Below the pieces are notes generated by a model. The model made no database searches. It was given only the letters and a program-made list of their open reading frames with translations, and was not told where the DNA came from. Of a DNA stretch of 25,680 bases, positions 1 through 7,382 are shown piece by piece. The stretch spans positions 1 to 25,680 of the forward strand of contig CAYIEH010000009.1 of assembly GCA_964362385.1 (NCBI GenBank). The letters run 5' to 3'. The stretch comes from CAYIEH01 sp964362385 (GTDB lineage Bacteria > Patescibacteriota > Minisyncoccia > UBA6257 > UBA9933). Position 1 is the stretch's first letter. The number at the start of each line of letters is the position of its first letter. Both the position numbers and the translations under genes were made by a program.

Positions 1-2
1 CC

Positions 3-272
3 TTAACGCAAAACTTTTAGGCTAGGCGACTTAAAGAACTTTATTCCGCAGCTTTCGCATTTAACATATTCAACATTATTTAACAACCCTTTTCCTCGTG
101 CCACAATCGGAACTTCACCCTCCTTCGGTTTCTGCTCATAATCGCATTTATGACATTTTCCTGCGATTATAGTCTCAAATATCTCTAAAGAAGAGAGATT
201 AGAAGACATATCTTTTGGCCTTACCATTAGTTTTCCTAAAAGGCTTCCTATTATTCTCCTTAATACTTCCAT
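3..272 (-). CDS. Small zinc-ribbon-like protein, function unknown
   Basis: An 89-residue protein with two CxxC pairs (CHKC near residue 40 and CESC near residue 73) about 30 residues apart. This is the spacing of a zinc ribbon, so one bound Zn is likely. The N-terminal third is basic and partly hydrophobic. The start is supported by a purine-rich AAAGGGGG element about 7 nt upstream and by a consensus promoter at 333-361. The protein ends close to the window edge but is complete. I do not recognise a family. Zinc ribbons of this size often sit in nucleic-acid-binding proteins, but nothing here shows that directly. Confidence 0.65.
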   Translation of the reverse strand: MEVLRRIIGSLLGKLMVRPKDMSSNLSSLEIFETIIAGKCHKCDYEQKPKEGEVPIVARGKGLLNNVEYVKCESCGIKFFKSPSLKVLR

Positions 273-332
273 TGATTTTACCCCCTTTCTTTAAAATTTA
301 AAGAACAAACATCTCATCATTGAGATATAAAA

Positions 333-361
333 AACATAGCATACTTTTTATTTTTTGTCAA
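333..361 (-). promoter_or_regulatory. Sigma70-type promoter of the zinc-ribbon gene
   Basis: TTGACA (356-361) and TATGTT (333-338) read on the minus strand with a 17-nt spacer. The predicted start lies near 325, next to a 6-bp inverted repeat (ATCTCA/TGAGAT, 311-326). That repeat could be an operator or a 5' stem. The leader is about 50 nt. Confidence 0.7.
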
Positions 362-396
362 CCTCAAGTGGTAATCTGTCGCAAAACAAAGTATAC

Positions 397-424
397 CACC
401 TTACTGACGATCGTCAATAAGGTG
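397..424. other. 28-bp near-perfect palindrome
   Basis: Arms CACCTTA/TAAGGTG surround a perfect 12-bp core TGACGATCGTCA; only one base pair mismatches (404/417). It lies downstream of the 56-residue membrane gene and about 35 bp upstream of the promoter at 333-361. It could be a terminator stem for the former (weak T-run on the minus strand) or a dimeric repressor site for the latter. Confidence 0.6.
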
Positions 425-458
425 TTATATATATTAGAAAGTTAAAAATCTAATAAAA

Positions 459-629
459 CTAACTTTCAGGAGTAAAATCAGCACATTTTTCTATAATAAT
501 CGGCGCGCGGTTGAATTCGCGGTTGACCAGATAGCCGAGTCCGAAACTCAAAGAACTGATTAAAAAAATTAATAGAAAAAGAATAATATCGCGCTTATGA
601 TTTTTTATAAATTCAAGTAGTTGTTCCAT
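459..629 (-). CDS. 56-residue single-TM protein, translationally coupled
   Basis: The protein begins MEQLLEFIKNHKRD and has one strong hydrophobic segment (about residues 15-35, IILFLLIFLISSL). A short polar tail follows, containing APIIIEKC. The basic residues before the helix predict that the N-terminus is inside. The ATG lies within the last 25 nt of the exonuclease gene in another frame, so translation is probably coupled to termination of that gene, with a GAAAG purine run just before the ATG. The family is not recognised. An exact overlap with the upstream stop, a clean TM profile and an otherwise empty region argue that it is real. Confidence 0.7.
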   Translation of the reverse strand: MEQLLEFIKNHKRDIILFLLIFLISSLSFGLGYLVNREFNRAPIIIEKCADFTPES

Positions 630-1324
630 CTTTCATAAAGCTCTTTCGTGGCTTTTAAATCTCCGGCGTTGTATCTGGCGATGTCCAGAAATTTTTTTTC
701 TTTGAAGAGCCGTCCGATGTCGTCGCCGGTTACGCCGTCCGATTTCGGGCTTTTTATGCCAAAAAGATTGCTCCAAATATGCAGACTCCCCTTTTTCCTC
801 ATATTGCCCTGAAAAGTAAGCTGATCAGCCAAATCAATATGAACGCAGGTTTTCTGCTGATATAGATAGCGGCTTTCCGAAAGATTCTTGGTCGGCTTTA
901 TAGCGTGGAAAGCCGAACGAATCATTAAAAACGGTCCGTCAAATCCCCTGCCGTTGAAACTTATGAATTCGTCATATTGCCGGGCGCCGTTCCAAAAATG
1001 TTCCAGCATTTCTTTCTCGGTCGTCTGTTTGAAAGTGACGCCGTTCTCGCTGAATTCATCTATTTTTTCTCCCGGGGCTTGAAAATAAACAAAGCCCTGA
1101 TTTTTCGCGCAGTCCAAGACGCCGATAACGATGATTTCTCCGGTCAAGGGCGAAAAGCCGAGCCCGCTTTTCAATTCTTCAAGCGCCGTCTGATATTCTT
1201 CGTCTCCGGTTGATTCTTTTCTAATCCAGCGCGTAAGCGAATCCTGCGATATCTTGTCCAGCGATTCAAAATCAACGCCGACTGTTTCAATATCAAAAAT
1301 TAATTTGTTTTGAAAGGTTGACAT
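605..1324 (-). CDS. DEDDy-type 3'-5' exonuclease (PolB-exonuclease-like)
   Basis: A 239-residue RNase H-fold nuclease of the kind described as a predicted 3'-5' exonuclease related to the proofreading domain of family B polymerases. Exo I is FDIET (D11, E13). Exo II is FNGRGFDGPFL (D129). Exo III is YNAGD (Y218, D222), the YxxxD form that defines the DEDDy group. All four metal-binding acidic residues are present, so it should be active on single-stranded ends. There is no polymerase domain, so it is a stand-alone enzyme, probably for DNA repair. The start follows a TATAAT that ends 7 nt before the ATG, which predicts a leaderless mRNA. It is divergent from rpmA and overlaps the small membrane gene at its 3' end. 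Confidence 0.8.
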   Translation of the reverse strand: MSTFQNKLIFDIETVGVDFESLDKISQDSLTRWIRKESTGDEEYQTALEELKSGLGFSPLTGEIIVIGVLDCAKNQGFVYFQAPGEKIDEFSENGVTFKQTTEKEMLEHFWNGARQYDEFISFNGRGFDGPFLMIRSAFHAIKPTKNLSESRYLYQQKTCVHIDLADQLTFQGNMRKKGSLHIWSNLFGIKSPKSDGVTGDDIGRLFKEKKFLDIARYNAGDLKATKELYERWNNYLNL

Positions 1325-1331
1325 AGTTTTA

Positions 1332-1337
1332 ATTATA
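1332..1337 (-). promoter_or_regulatory. -10 box TATAAT, leaderless start
   Basis: TATAAT on the minus strand ends 7 nt before the ATG of the exonuclease (1322-1324). Transcription should begin at or within a base or two of the start codon. No convincing -35 is seen. Confidence 0.6.
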
Positions 1338-1372
1338 GAATAAAATTATCAAAAAAGCGAAGATAAATGGCT

Positions 1373-1400
1373 ATCCGCCTTCGCTAAAGCTTCGGCGGAT
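1373..1400. repeat. GC-rich palindromic repeat, copy A
   Basis: A 28-bp GC-rich element in AT-rich intergenic DNA with arms ATCCGCC/GGCGGAT. On the minus strand it has AGCTTTAGCGA between TCCGCC and GGCGGA. The same core appears at 20598-20623, and a split copy lies inside prmC at 13556-13656. It looks like a small mobile or REP-like repeat of this genome. Confidence 0.7.
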
Positions 1401-1452
1401 GCTCATAATTTTAGATAAATTTTTATCGCTTCGCTTAAAAATTTATAAAATT

Positions 1453-1740
1453 ATGGCACATACTAAAGCTGGCGGTTCAACTAAATTAGGAAGAGATTCA
1501 ACTTCAAAAAGATTGGGAGTTAAAAGGCAAAACGGCGAGATAGTCAAAGCCGGGGAAATTATTATCCGACAAAGAGGAACCCGTTATTTTCCAGGACTGA
1601 ATGTGGGCCGAGCCAAAGACGACTCTTTATACGCCTTAAAAGAAGGAGTTGTCAAGTTTTTGTCGCGGAAAAAACTTAATTTCAACAACGACAGGCATCA
1701 TATAAAAGTAGTAATGGTGGATCCTGTCAAGAGTAATTAA
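1453..1740 (+). CDS. rpmA: 50S ribosomal protein bL27
   Basis: A 95-residue bL27, with the family hallmark AHTKAGGSTKLGRDS at the N-terminus and GVKRQNGEIVKAGEIIIRQR following. The flexible N-terminal tail reaches the peptidyl-transferase centre of the 50S subunit. I place the start at this ATG because it directly precedes the conserved mature N-terminus. An in-frame upstream ATG (1399) would add an 18-residue extension overlapping the palindromic repeat, and I consider it spurious. bL21, the usual partner, is not adjacent. The stop codon overlaps the convergent rplI stop by 4 bp (TTAA). Confidence 0.95.
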   Translation: MAHTKAGGSTKLGRDSTSKRLGVKRQNGEIVKAGEIIIRQRGTRYFPGLNVGRAKDDSLYALKEGVVKFLSRKKLNFNNDRHHIKVVMVDPVKSN

Positions 1741-2204
1741 ATTTGGATTGATGCTCTGTTTAAAACAACTTTGACGCTTGTCTTTGTTCCAAACCCTAAA
1801 TCAATTTCAACCGAATGCTCTCCCAAAGATTTAATGGGTTTTTCTAAATTTACCTTAATGTCTATTTTTTTCCGCCATTTTAGCGGCAATTTTTTCAGCA
1901 AAGATTTTTCAATGTCGTTTTTATTCACCGAACCGAAAACCTCGCTTTTTTCTCCTGTTTTCGGGTAAAAATGAAATTCTTCATCGGCGATTTTTTGGGC
2001 TAAAATCGCTATTTCCTTTTTAAATTCTTCCTCTTGTTTTACAAGAGCAATCTTTTGGGCCTCTATTTTTTTGATTTCTGATTCCGTGGCTGGTTTTGCC
2101 AAATTCTTTAGAATCAAAAAATTTCTGGCATAGCCGTCGGCGACATTTTTAACGTCATATTTTTTCCCTAGTCCTTTTATATCCTGGAGTAAAATTATTT
2201 TCAT
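1737..2204 (-). CDS. rplI: 50S ribosomal protein bL9
   Basis: A 155-residue full-length bL9. The N-terminal domain has MKIILLQDIKGLGKKYDVKN and then DGYARNFLI, the rRNA-binding signature. A charged connecting helix follows (about residues 40-75), then the C-terminal domain. It lies 34 bp downstream of the S41 protease gene and is probably co-transcribed with it. There is no Shine-Dalgarno sequence before the ATG. bL9 is reported missing from several CPR groups, so its presence helps to narrow the lineage (recalled knowledge, not tested here). Confidence 0.93.
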   Translation of the reverse strand: MKIILLQDIKGLGKKYDVKNVADGYARNFLILKNLAKPATESEIKKIEAQKIALVKQEEEFKKEIAILAQKIADEEFHFYPKTGEKSEVFGSVNKNDIEKSLLKKLPLKWRKKIDIKVNLEKPIKSLGEHSVEIDLGFGTKTSVKVVLNRASIQI

Positions 2205-2238
2205 AGATTTATAAATTGATTTTTCTAATGGCTAGTCG

Positions 2239-3495
2239 CTATTGGCTAATTTCTTGTCTTAATATTTCGGCCGCTTTTTCCAATTGAGGATCTTTTTTAT
2301 CATTGAAGTCGTTTTCGGTTAAATCAACTTCATAATCGGGCGTTAAGCCGTTTTTTTCTATTAATTGACCTTTTGGGGTCAGCCAGTGGGCTATGGTGAT
2401 TTTTACCATTGAGTCGTCTTTAAAATTTACAATTTCCTGAACGCTTCCTTTGCCAAAACTTTTTTTGCCGACTAACTTAATTCCGCGGTCGTCGCGCAGA
2501 CTGCCGGCCAGAATTTCCGAGGCTGAAGCAGAACCTTCGTTAATTAAAACAACTACGGGAATTTCTTTAAAAAGGCCTGTGCCGCTGGCTTTAAACGGCT
2601 GAGTTTCGCCTGAGCGGAATTTCTCGTTTACAACAATGTCGCCTCTGTTTAAAAACCATCCAGCAATATTAACCGAAGCTTCTAAATAACCGCCCGGATT
2701 GTTTCTTAAATCAAGAATAATTCCCCGGGGATTATGAAAAATTGATTGTAAAACAGCTTCATAAAACAATACAGGCGCTTTTTCGTAAAAATTATAAAGC
2801 TGGATATAAAGAATTTTTCCGCCAGAATCTTCTTTACCGCTCTCATTTATTATTTTCCAATCCAAAGTCGGAATTTTGATAATATCTCTGATAATAGAAA
2901 TTTCTTTTTGTTTTTCCCATCCGTTTCTGGCAATTGTCAGCGTCACCGCAGTCCCCTTTTCCCCTCTTATTTTTCTAACAGCTTCTTCTGTGGTCAGGCC
3001 AACGGTAATTGTGTCGTCAATTTTTAAAATTTTATCTCCGGCTTTTAATCCCGCTTTTTCGGCAGGCGAGTTTTTTAAAGGCGAAACGACTGTTATCTGT
3101 CCGTTGCGCAGTCCGATTTCAGCCCCGATTCCTCCGAATTCGCCGCTTATTTCCTGGGAAAAATCTTTGGCTTCAGAAGGCGGCATAAATACCGAATAAG
3201 GATCTTCGGTTGCGCCAATAATTCCTGAAATCGCTCCATAAAGCAAATCCTGATTGGGAATTTTATCGGCGTCAACATATTTTTCTTTCAGAACTTTCCA
3301 GGCGTCCCAAAATAAGCCAAAGTCAACATTTTTTTCTTCGCTATTTTCAATATTTGAAACTCCTTTTACAATGACAACTTTCGGGTTTTCAACGCCTTTT
3401 TTATAACCAAAATAAAAAGAGCCTCCGATGAGAGCTGAAAATACGATAACTGAAATTAATATGACGAGCGCCCGTTTTTTGGAAAATTTAAGCAT
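2239..3495 (-). CDS. S41 carboxyl-terminal processing protease (CtpA/Prc family)
   Basis: A 418-residue membrane-anchored serine protease. A signal-anchor helix (about residues 9-29) is followed by the N-terminal helical segment and a PDZ domain with the GGIGAEIG loop (residues 121-195). The S41 catalytic core comes last. The Ser/Lys dyad is S324 (GSASASEIL) and K349 (SFGKGSVQ), the 25-residue spacing known from the D1 processing protease. DLRNNPGGYL (262-271) is the conserved strand-turn. It should cleave C-terminal tails of exported proteins outside the membrane. The start is set by a promoter that leaves no leader (TAGACT-17-TAAAAT-6-ATG). It is first in a unit with rplI. Confidence 0.9.
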   Translation of the reverse strand: MLKFSKKRALVILISVIVFSALIGGSFYFGYKKGVENPKVVIVKGVSNIENSEEKNVDFGLFWDAWKVLKEKYVDADKIPNQDLLYGAISGIIGATEDPYSVFMPPSEAKDFSQEISGEFGGIGAEIGLRNGQITVVSPLKNSPAEKAGLKAGDKILKIDDTITVGLTTEEAVRKIRGEKGTAVTLTIARNGWEKQKEISIIRDIIKIPTLDWKIINESGKEDSGGKILYIQLYNFYEKAPVLFYEAVLQSIFHNPRGIILDLRNNPGGYLEASVNIAGWFLNRGDIVVNEKFRSGETQPFKASGTGLFKEIPVVVLINEGSASASEILAGSLRDDRGIKLVGKKSFGKGSVQEIVNFKDDSMVKITIAHWLTPKGQLIEKNGLTPDYEVDLTENDFNDKKDPQLEKAAEILRQEISQ

Positions 3496-3501
3496 TTCAA
3501 A

Positions 3502-3530
3502 ATTTTATCATACTTTTTTATTAAAGTCTA
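3502..3530 (-). promoter_or_regulatory. Promoter of the S41 protease, leaderless
   Basis: TAGACT (3525-3530), a 17-nt spacer and TAAAAT (3502-3507) on the minus strand. The hexamer ends 6 nt before the ATG, so the transcript should start at the start codon. Confidence 0.65.
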
Positions 3531-3577
3531 TCATTGAGAGCATTTTAAATAAGATTCTTTTATAAAATATTGCGTTA

Positions 3578-3615
3578 GCATTGTCTTGGTCTTATTAATA
3601 AGACCAAGACAATGC
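3578..3615 (-). terminator. Perfect 38-bp palindrome, probable terminator of the SIMPL gene
   Basis: Two 19-bp arms without a spacer (GCATTGTCTTGGTCTTATT and its exact complement). It lies 27 bp after the SIMPL stop codon, so a terminator role is the simplest reading, although the following T-run is weak. The length and perfection are unusual for a terminator. Confidence 0.55.
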
Positions 3616-3642
3616 GCCGATTATTTGGTTCTGTCCAATACT

Positions 3643-4413
3643 CTATTCAATTTCGTATTTCAACGTAACTACGACATTAACTTCTTGAGATCCGGGTTCA
3701 ATGGTCGGAGTTAAGGTTGATTTCTGGGCCATTCCCATTTCGGCAAATCGTTGAACCGGAACATATCCTCCTCCTTCTTCAATTGATAAAAGTCTGCCCA
3801 AATGAAATCCGCCGGCTTTGGCGACAGATTCCGCTTTTTCTTTGGCTTTTTGGATAGCTTCGGTTCTCGCATTATTTTGCACTGAATCCTGATTATCAAT
3901 CGTGAAAGACAATTGGGAAACTGAATTGGCGCCATTTTCAACTACGCCGGAAATAATTTCGCCGATTTTCCCAAAATCCCTTATTTTTACGGAAACAGTC
4001 TGGGTGATTGCGTAGCCGACTATTTCCGGCGGCAGACAGGGCGTAATGCTGCTCTCCGGATGCGGACAATTATAATACTGATATCTCGGCTCTAAATTGT
4101 AGGTTTGTGTTTTTATGTCTTTAGAATCAACCCCTTTTGATTTTACGAAATTAATTGCCGAGTTAGCCTTGTTCACGTTGTCTTTTTGAAGACCGACAAT
4201 ATCCTTTCCCCCCTGCGTGATAACGCTGAAAGTAAATTGCGCCACATCGGGAACCGCCGTCGCTTTCCCATTGCCTGAAACCGAGAAACTTCTGAAAGAA
4301 GACGGCTGGATTGACTTGGAATAAGAACTGGTGAAATTCATTGCCGCATAGGCAAAAACAAGTATTCCGACAATAATCGCGATATTTAAAAGGTTTTTAG
4401 TCTTTTCATTCAT
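3643..4413 (-). CDS. SIMPL-domain (DUF541) exported protein
   Basis: A 256-residue protein. It has a signal-anchor helix (about residues 8-28), then a SIMPL/DUF541 domain. The domain opens with FSVSGNGKATAVPDVAQF (about 43-60) and contains VENGANSVSQLSF, ARTEAIQKAKEKAE and a closing EVNVVVTLKYEIE strand. Members of this family are exported and form oligomers; their biochemical role is not settled. It carries an AAAGGTCG leader motif 50 nt upstream of its start and is divergent from the pilus cluster, with which it shares a 167-bp control region. No Shine-Dalgarno sequence is present. Confidence 0.85.
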   Translation of the reverse strand: MNEKTKNLLNIAIIVGILVFAYAAMNFTSSYSKSIQPSSFRSFSVSGNGKATAVPDVAQFTFSVITQGGKDIVGLQKDNVNKANSAINFVKSKGVDSKDIKTQTYNLEPRYQYYNCPHPESSITPCLPPEIVGYAITQTVSVKIRDFGKIGEIISGVVENGANSVSQLSFTIDNQDSVQNNARTEAIQKAKEKAESVAKAGGFHLGRLLSIEEGGGYVPVQRFAEMGMAQKSTLTPTIEPGSQEVNVVVTLKYEIE

Positions 4414-4462
4414 TTTGATAGAGAAATAATTTTATTAAGCAATTAAATGCCTGTAATTTATC

Positions 4463-4503
4463 CGACCTTTTTATTTTTCCAAAATCTGAATTATATCATT
4501 ATA
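4463..4503 (-). promoter_or_regulatory. SIMPL gene promoter with AAAGGTCG leader motif
   Basis: Two overlapping TATAAT hexamers on the minus strand (4498-4503 and 4490-4495). AAAGGTCG follows at 4463-4470, within AAAAAGGTCGGAT. The motif falls early in the predicted 5' untranslated region. Confidence 0.55.
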
Positions 4504-4564
4504 TTGTAAGCTATTTTTTGTTGATTTTAAACAGCCTTTATGACTAAAATTTATTTATTCAATA

Positions 4565-4573
4565 TGTTATAAT
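4565..4573 (+). promoter_or_regulatory. Extended -10 promoter of pilB, leaderless
   Basis: TGTTATAAT, an extended -10 (TGnTATAAT), ends 7 nt before the pilB ATG, predicting a leaderless mRNA. The 15-mer AATATGTTATAATAA here is identical to the one in front of the major pilin (9901-9915). Confidence 0.7.
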
Positions 4574-4580
4574 AAAATAA

Positions 4581-5822
4581 ATGCCAAAGTTAGCAAAAAC
4601 CAAAGTTGAGGAAGAGCTTAAAAAAGGAACCGATGTTTCCATTATCGGCCTTATTGATTCGCTGATTGATTACGCCTATAATTCCAGAGCTTCCGACATC
4701 CATATTGATCCCGAAGAAAAGCGGCTTAGGGTAAGACTAAGAATTGACGGCATATTGAACGACGCTTTTATTCTGCCTAAAGACATCCATTCGGAAGTTA
4801 TAACAAGAATCAAGGTTCTTTCCGGGCTTAGAACCGACGAGCATCAGGCTGCCCAAGACGGCAGATTCAGAAACGAAATAAAAGAAGGACCCCCTGTTGA
4901 CATCAGAGTTTCTATCGCGCCGACTTTTTACGGAGAAAACGCCGTGTTGAGATTACTTGTTGAAAAAGCGGAAAAGTTTACTTTTGAAATTTTGGGATTT
5001 AGCGAAGAAGACAAAAATAAAGTGTTAAAGGCGATTAAAAAGCCTTACGGGATGATTCTTGCCACCGGTCCGACCGGCTCGGGCAAAACAACGACTCTTT
5101 ATACGATTCTTAAAATTTTAAACACCAAAGAAGTTTCCATAATCACAATTGAAGACCCGATAGAATACGCGATTGAAGGTATTGATCAGATTCAAGTTAA
5201 TTCCAGAACAGGGCTGGCTTTCGCGAGCGGCCTTCGTTCTATTTTAAGACAAGACCCTAATATTATAATGGTCGGCGAAATCCGCGATGAAGAAACAGCC
5301 AGAATTGCCGTTAACGCCGCCTTAACCGGCCACCTACTTCTTTCTACCCTGCACACAAATGACGCCGCTACAGCTCTTCCCCGTTTGTTTGATATGCATA
5401 TTGAGCCGTTTCTGATAGCTTCTACCGTAAATATCGTGCTCGGCCAGCGTTTGGTCAGGAGGATTTGTTCAAATTGCAAGGTTAATAAAGCTCTTTCCAT
5501 AGACGAACTTAAAACTTTATCAGAAGTCGTGCCGCCTGAAATCTTAACAAAATATGACAAAGCCACTAAAGGTAAAAGTTTCGCCAAAGGAACCGGATGT
5601 GAAGTTTGCAACAGTAGCGGCTATCAGGGAAGAATCGGGATTCATGAGGTTCTGGAAGTGAACGATAGTATCAGAGAAACGATAATCAGGAAAGCGGACG
5701 CCAGTGAAATCAGGGAAATTGCCAAAAAGAACGGGATGATCACTATGACAGAAGACGGCTTTAAAAAAGCATTGGCCGGCATTACGACTATTGAAGAAAT
5801 ATTGCGGGTTATTCATGAATAA
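4581..5822 (+). CDS. pilB: Type IV pilus assembly ATPase PilB (N1 domain absent)
   Basis: A 413-residue hexameric secretion ATPase that powers pilin polymerisation at the inner face of the membrane. Walker A is GPTGSGKT (163-170). The Asp box is TIEDPIEY, Walker B is IIMVGEIRDEE (228-238), and the His box ends TGHLLLSTLHTND. The tetracysteine zinc motif (C296/C299, C340/C343) is typical of PilB/GspE and absent from PilT, so this is the extension motor. Family members are usually 550-570 residues. This one starts directly at the N2 domain and lacks the N-terminal N1 domain that contacts PilM/GspL. An in-frame stop immediately before the ATG and the adjacent -10 box show that the short form is genuine. 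No pilT, pilM, pilN or pilO is seen in the window. Confidence 0.93.
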   Translation: MPKLAKTKVEEELKKGTDVSIIGLIDSLIDYAYNSRASDIHIDPEEKRLRVRLRIDGILNDAFILPKDIHSEVITRIKVLSGLRTDEHQAAQDGRFRNEIKEGPPVDIRVSIAPTFYGENAVLRLLVEKAEKFTFEILGFSEEDKNKVLKAIKKPYGMILATGPTGSGKTTTLYTILKILNTKEVSIITIEDPIEYAIEGIDQIQVNSRTGLAFASGLRSILRQDPNIIMVGEIRDEETARIAVNAALTGHLLLSTLHTNDAATALPRLFDMHIEPFLIASTVNIVLGQRLVRRICSNCKVNKALSIDELKTLSEVVPPEILTKYDKATKGKSFAKGTGCEVCNSSGYQGRIGIHEVLEVNDSIRETIIRKADASEIREIAKKNGMITMTEDGFKKALAGITTIEEILRVIHE

Positions 5823-6873
5823 AATATTTTTAAGGGTTTCAATTCAGGAAAAAATACTTTTTATAAAACATCTTGCCATGATGATTAAGGCGGGAATGTC
5901 TATTTTGGATAGCTTGAAATTATTAAGAAAACAGGCAAGATCCAGGTCAATGAAAAAAATTCTTGATCATCTTACAGATGAAATTTCTAACGGCCAGTTT
6001 TTGTCAACCGCTTTGGAAAATTTCAGGAGCGTTTTCGGGGATTTTGCCGTCAATATCATAAGGGTCGGCGAAGCCAGCGGAATTCTTTATGAAAATCTTA
6101 ATTATCTTACTGAGGAACTAACCAAGAAAAAGGAATTGAAAAGAAAGATATTGGGAGCGTTAATTTATCCGATGGTTATTGTTGCCGCCACCTTCGGCAT
6201 CACCGGGCTTTTGACAATCTATATCTTCCCTAAAATACTGCCTATTTTTAAAAGCTTGAATGTTGTGCTTCCGATAAGCACCAGAATACTTATTGCCGTA
6301 AGCGACTTTTTGATTCATTACGGCGGTTTTGTCGCCTTAGGATTTTTGGGAATGGTTATTTTAATTTGGCTGATTTTAAGAATAAAAGCCGTCCGTTTTC
6401 TAAACGATCGTATTATTCTAATGGTGCCGCTTATTGGAAATATGTCGCAAAACTATAATATGGCTAATTTCTGCCGAACCTTGGGATTATTATTGAAAAG
6501 CGACATCAAAGTTGTGGAAGCGATTTCTATCACAGCAGATACCCTGACTAATCTGGTTTATAAAAAAGAACTTAAAAATATCAGCGTAGATATCGCTAGG
6601 GGAGAAGAAATTTCCAAGCACCTGGAACAAAAAACCCGCCTTTTTCCATCTATGCTTTCTCAAATGGTGGCTATCGGCGAAAATACCGGAAATTTAAGCG
6701 AGACATTTCTTTATCTTTCGGAATTTTACGAAAAAGAAGTTGATGAAACCGTAAAAAATCTTTCCAATGTTTTAGAACCGGTTATGATGGTTTTAATGGG
6801 GGCGATTGTCGGATTTATAGCGATTTCTATTATCACTCCAATTTATGAAATTACCCAGAATCTTAGGCATTAA
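5815..6873 (+). CDS. pilC: Type IV pilus inner-membrane platform protein PilC
   Basis: A 352-residue T2SSF-family protein with two homologous cytoplasmic helical domains (about residues 15-135 and 215-335) and three membrane segments, near residues 110-140, 165-190 and at the C-terminus (MMVLMGAIVGFIAISIITPI). It couples PilB rotation to pilin insertion. I chose the ATG that overlaps the pilB stop by 8 bp. An in-frame TTG 24 nt upstream is possible but less likely. The overlap implies translational coupling. Confidence 0.92.
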   Translation: MNKIFLRVSIQEKILFIKHLAMMIKAGMSILDSLKLLRKQARSRSMKKILDHLTDEISNGQFLSTALENFRSVFGDFAVNIIRVGEASGILYENLNYLTEELTKKKELKRKILGALIYPMVIVAATFGITGLLTIYIFPKILPIFKSLNVVLPISTRILIAVSDFLIHYGGFVALGFLGMVILIWLILRIKAVRFLNDRIILMVPLIGNMSQNYNMANFCRTLGLLLKSDIKVVEAISITADTLTNLVYKKELKNISVDIARGEEISKHLEQKTRLFPSMLSQMVAIGENTGNLSETFLYLSEFYEKEVDETVKNLSNVLEPVMMVLMGAIVGFIAISIITPIYEITQNLRH

Positions 6874-7339
6874 AAGAATTGGCCAATCGCAATTTTTACG
6901 GCCTAAAAGCGGCGCCGTGGGGCTGACTTTGATTGAAATCCTGATAGTTGCGGGCATAATTGTTTTTCTCGCGGGACTTGGTTTGTTTTTAGGTATTGAT
7001 TTTTATAAAAATTACTCTTTTTATTCTGAAAGAAACATTATTGTGGGGATTTTAGAAAAAGCGAGAAATCAGGCTTTAAACAATATCGGCCAATCCAATC
7101 ACGGAGTATATTTTCAAACTTCAAATTATGTAATTTTTCAGGGAAATTCATACGCGTCCAGAAACTCAGCATATGACCAAATCATTCCCGCCAGTTCTTT
7201 GATTAACAGGAGCGGACTTCAGGAAATTATTTTTAACCAGTTAAACGGCGAATCAAGCACATCGGGCGATATTATTTTAAGCGGCGGAAATCATACATCT
7301 ACCATATCCATAAACAATGAAGGAGGAATTAATTGGTAA
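6845..7339 (+). CDS. Type IV pseudopilin (GspH/FimT-like)
   Basis: A 164-residue prepilin. It has a long basic leader of 26 residues, then the peptidase site G|LTLIEILIVAGII with Glu at +5 of the mature form, followed by the N-terminal hydrophobic helix. The mature globular part is rich in Ser, Asn and Gly. It overlaps pilC by 29 bp. It is probably a minor pilin of the initiation or tip complex, by position and size. The Phe usual at +1 is replaced by Leu. Confidence 0.8.
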   Translation: MKLPRILGIKRIGQSQFLRPKSGAVGLTLIEILIVAGIIVFLAGLGLFLGIDFYKNYSFYSERNIIVGILEKARNQALNNIGQSNHGVYFQTSNYVIFQGNSYASRNSAYDQIIPASSLINRSGLQEIIFNQLNGESSTSGDIILSGGNHTSTISINNEGGINW

Positions 7340-7382
7340 TCCCTCGCCCTTGGGGTAAAATAAACATTAAATTTTTTTTAAC

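Noticed and set aside
1399..1452. An 18-codon N-terminal extension of bL27
   Set aside because: It would overlap the palindromic repeat and precede the conserved MAHTKAGG start; no ribosome site.
2220..2255. GCTA-rich short repeats between the S41 gene and rplI
   Set aside because: Only about three imperfect units and partly within the S41 coding end; too short to call.
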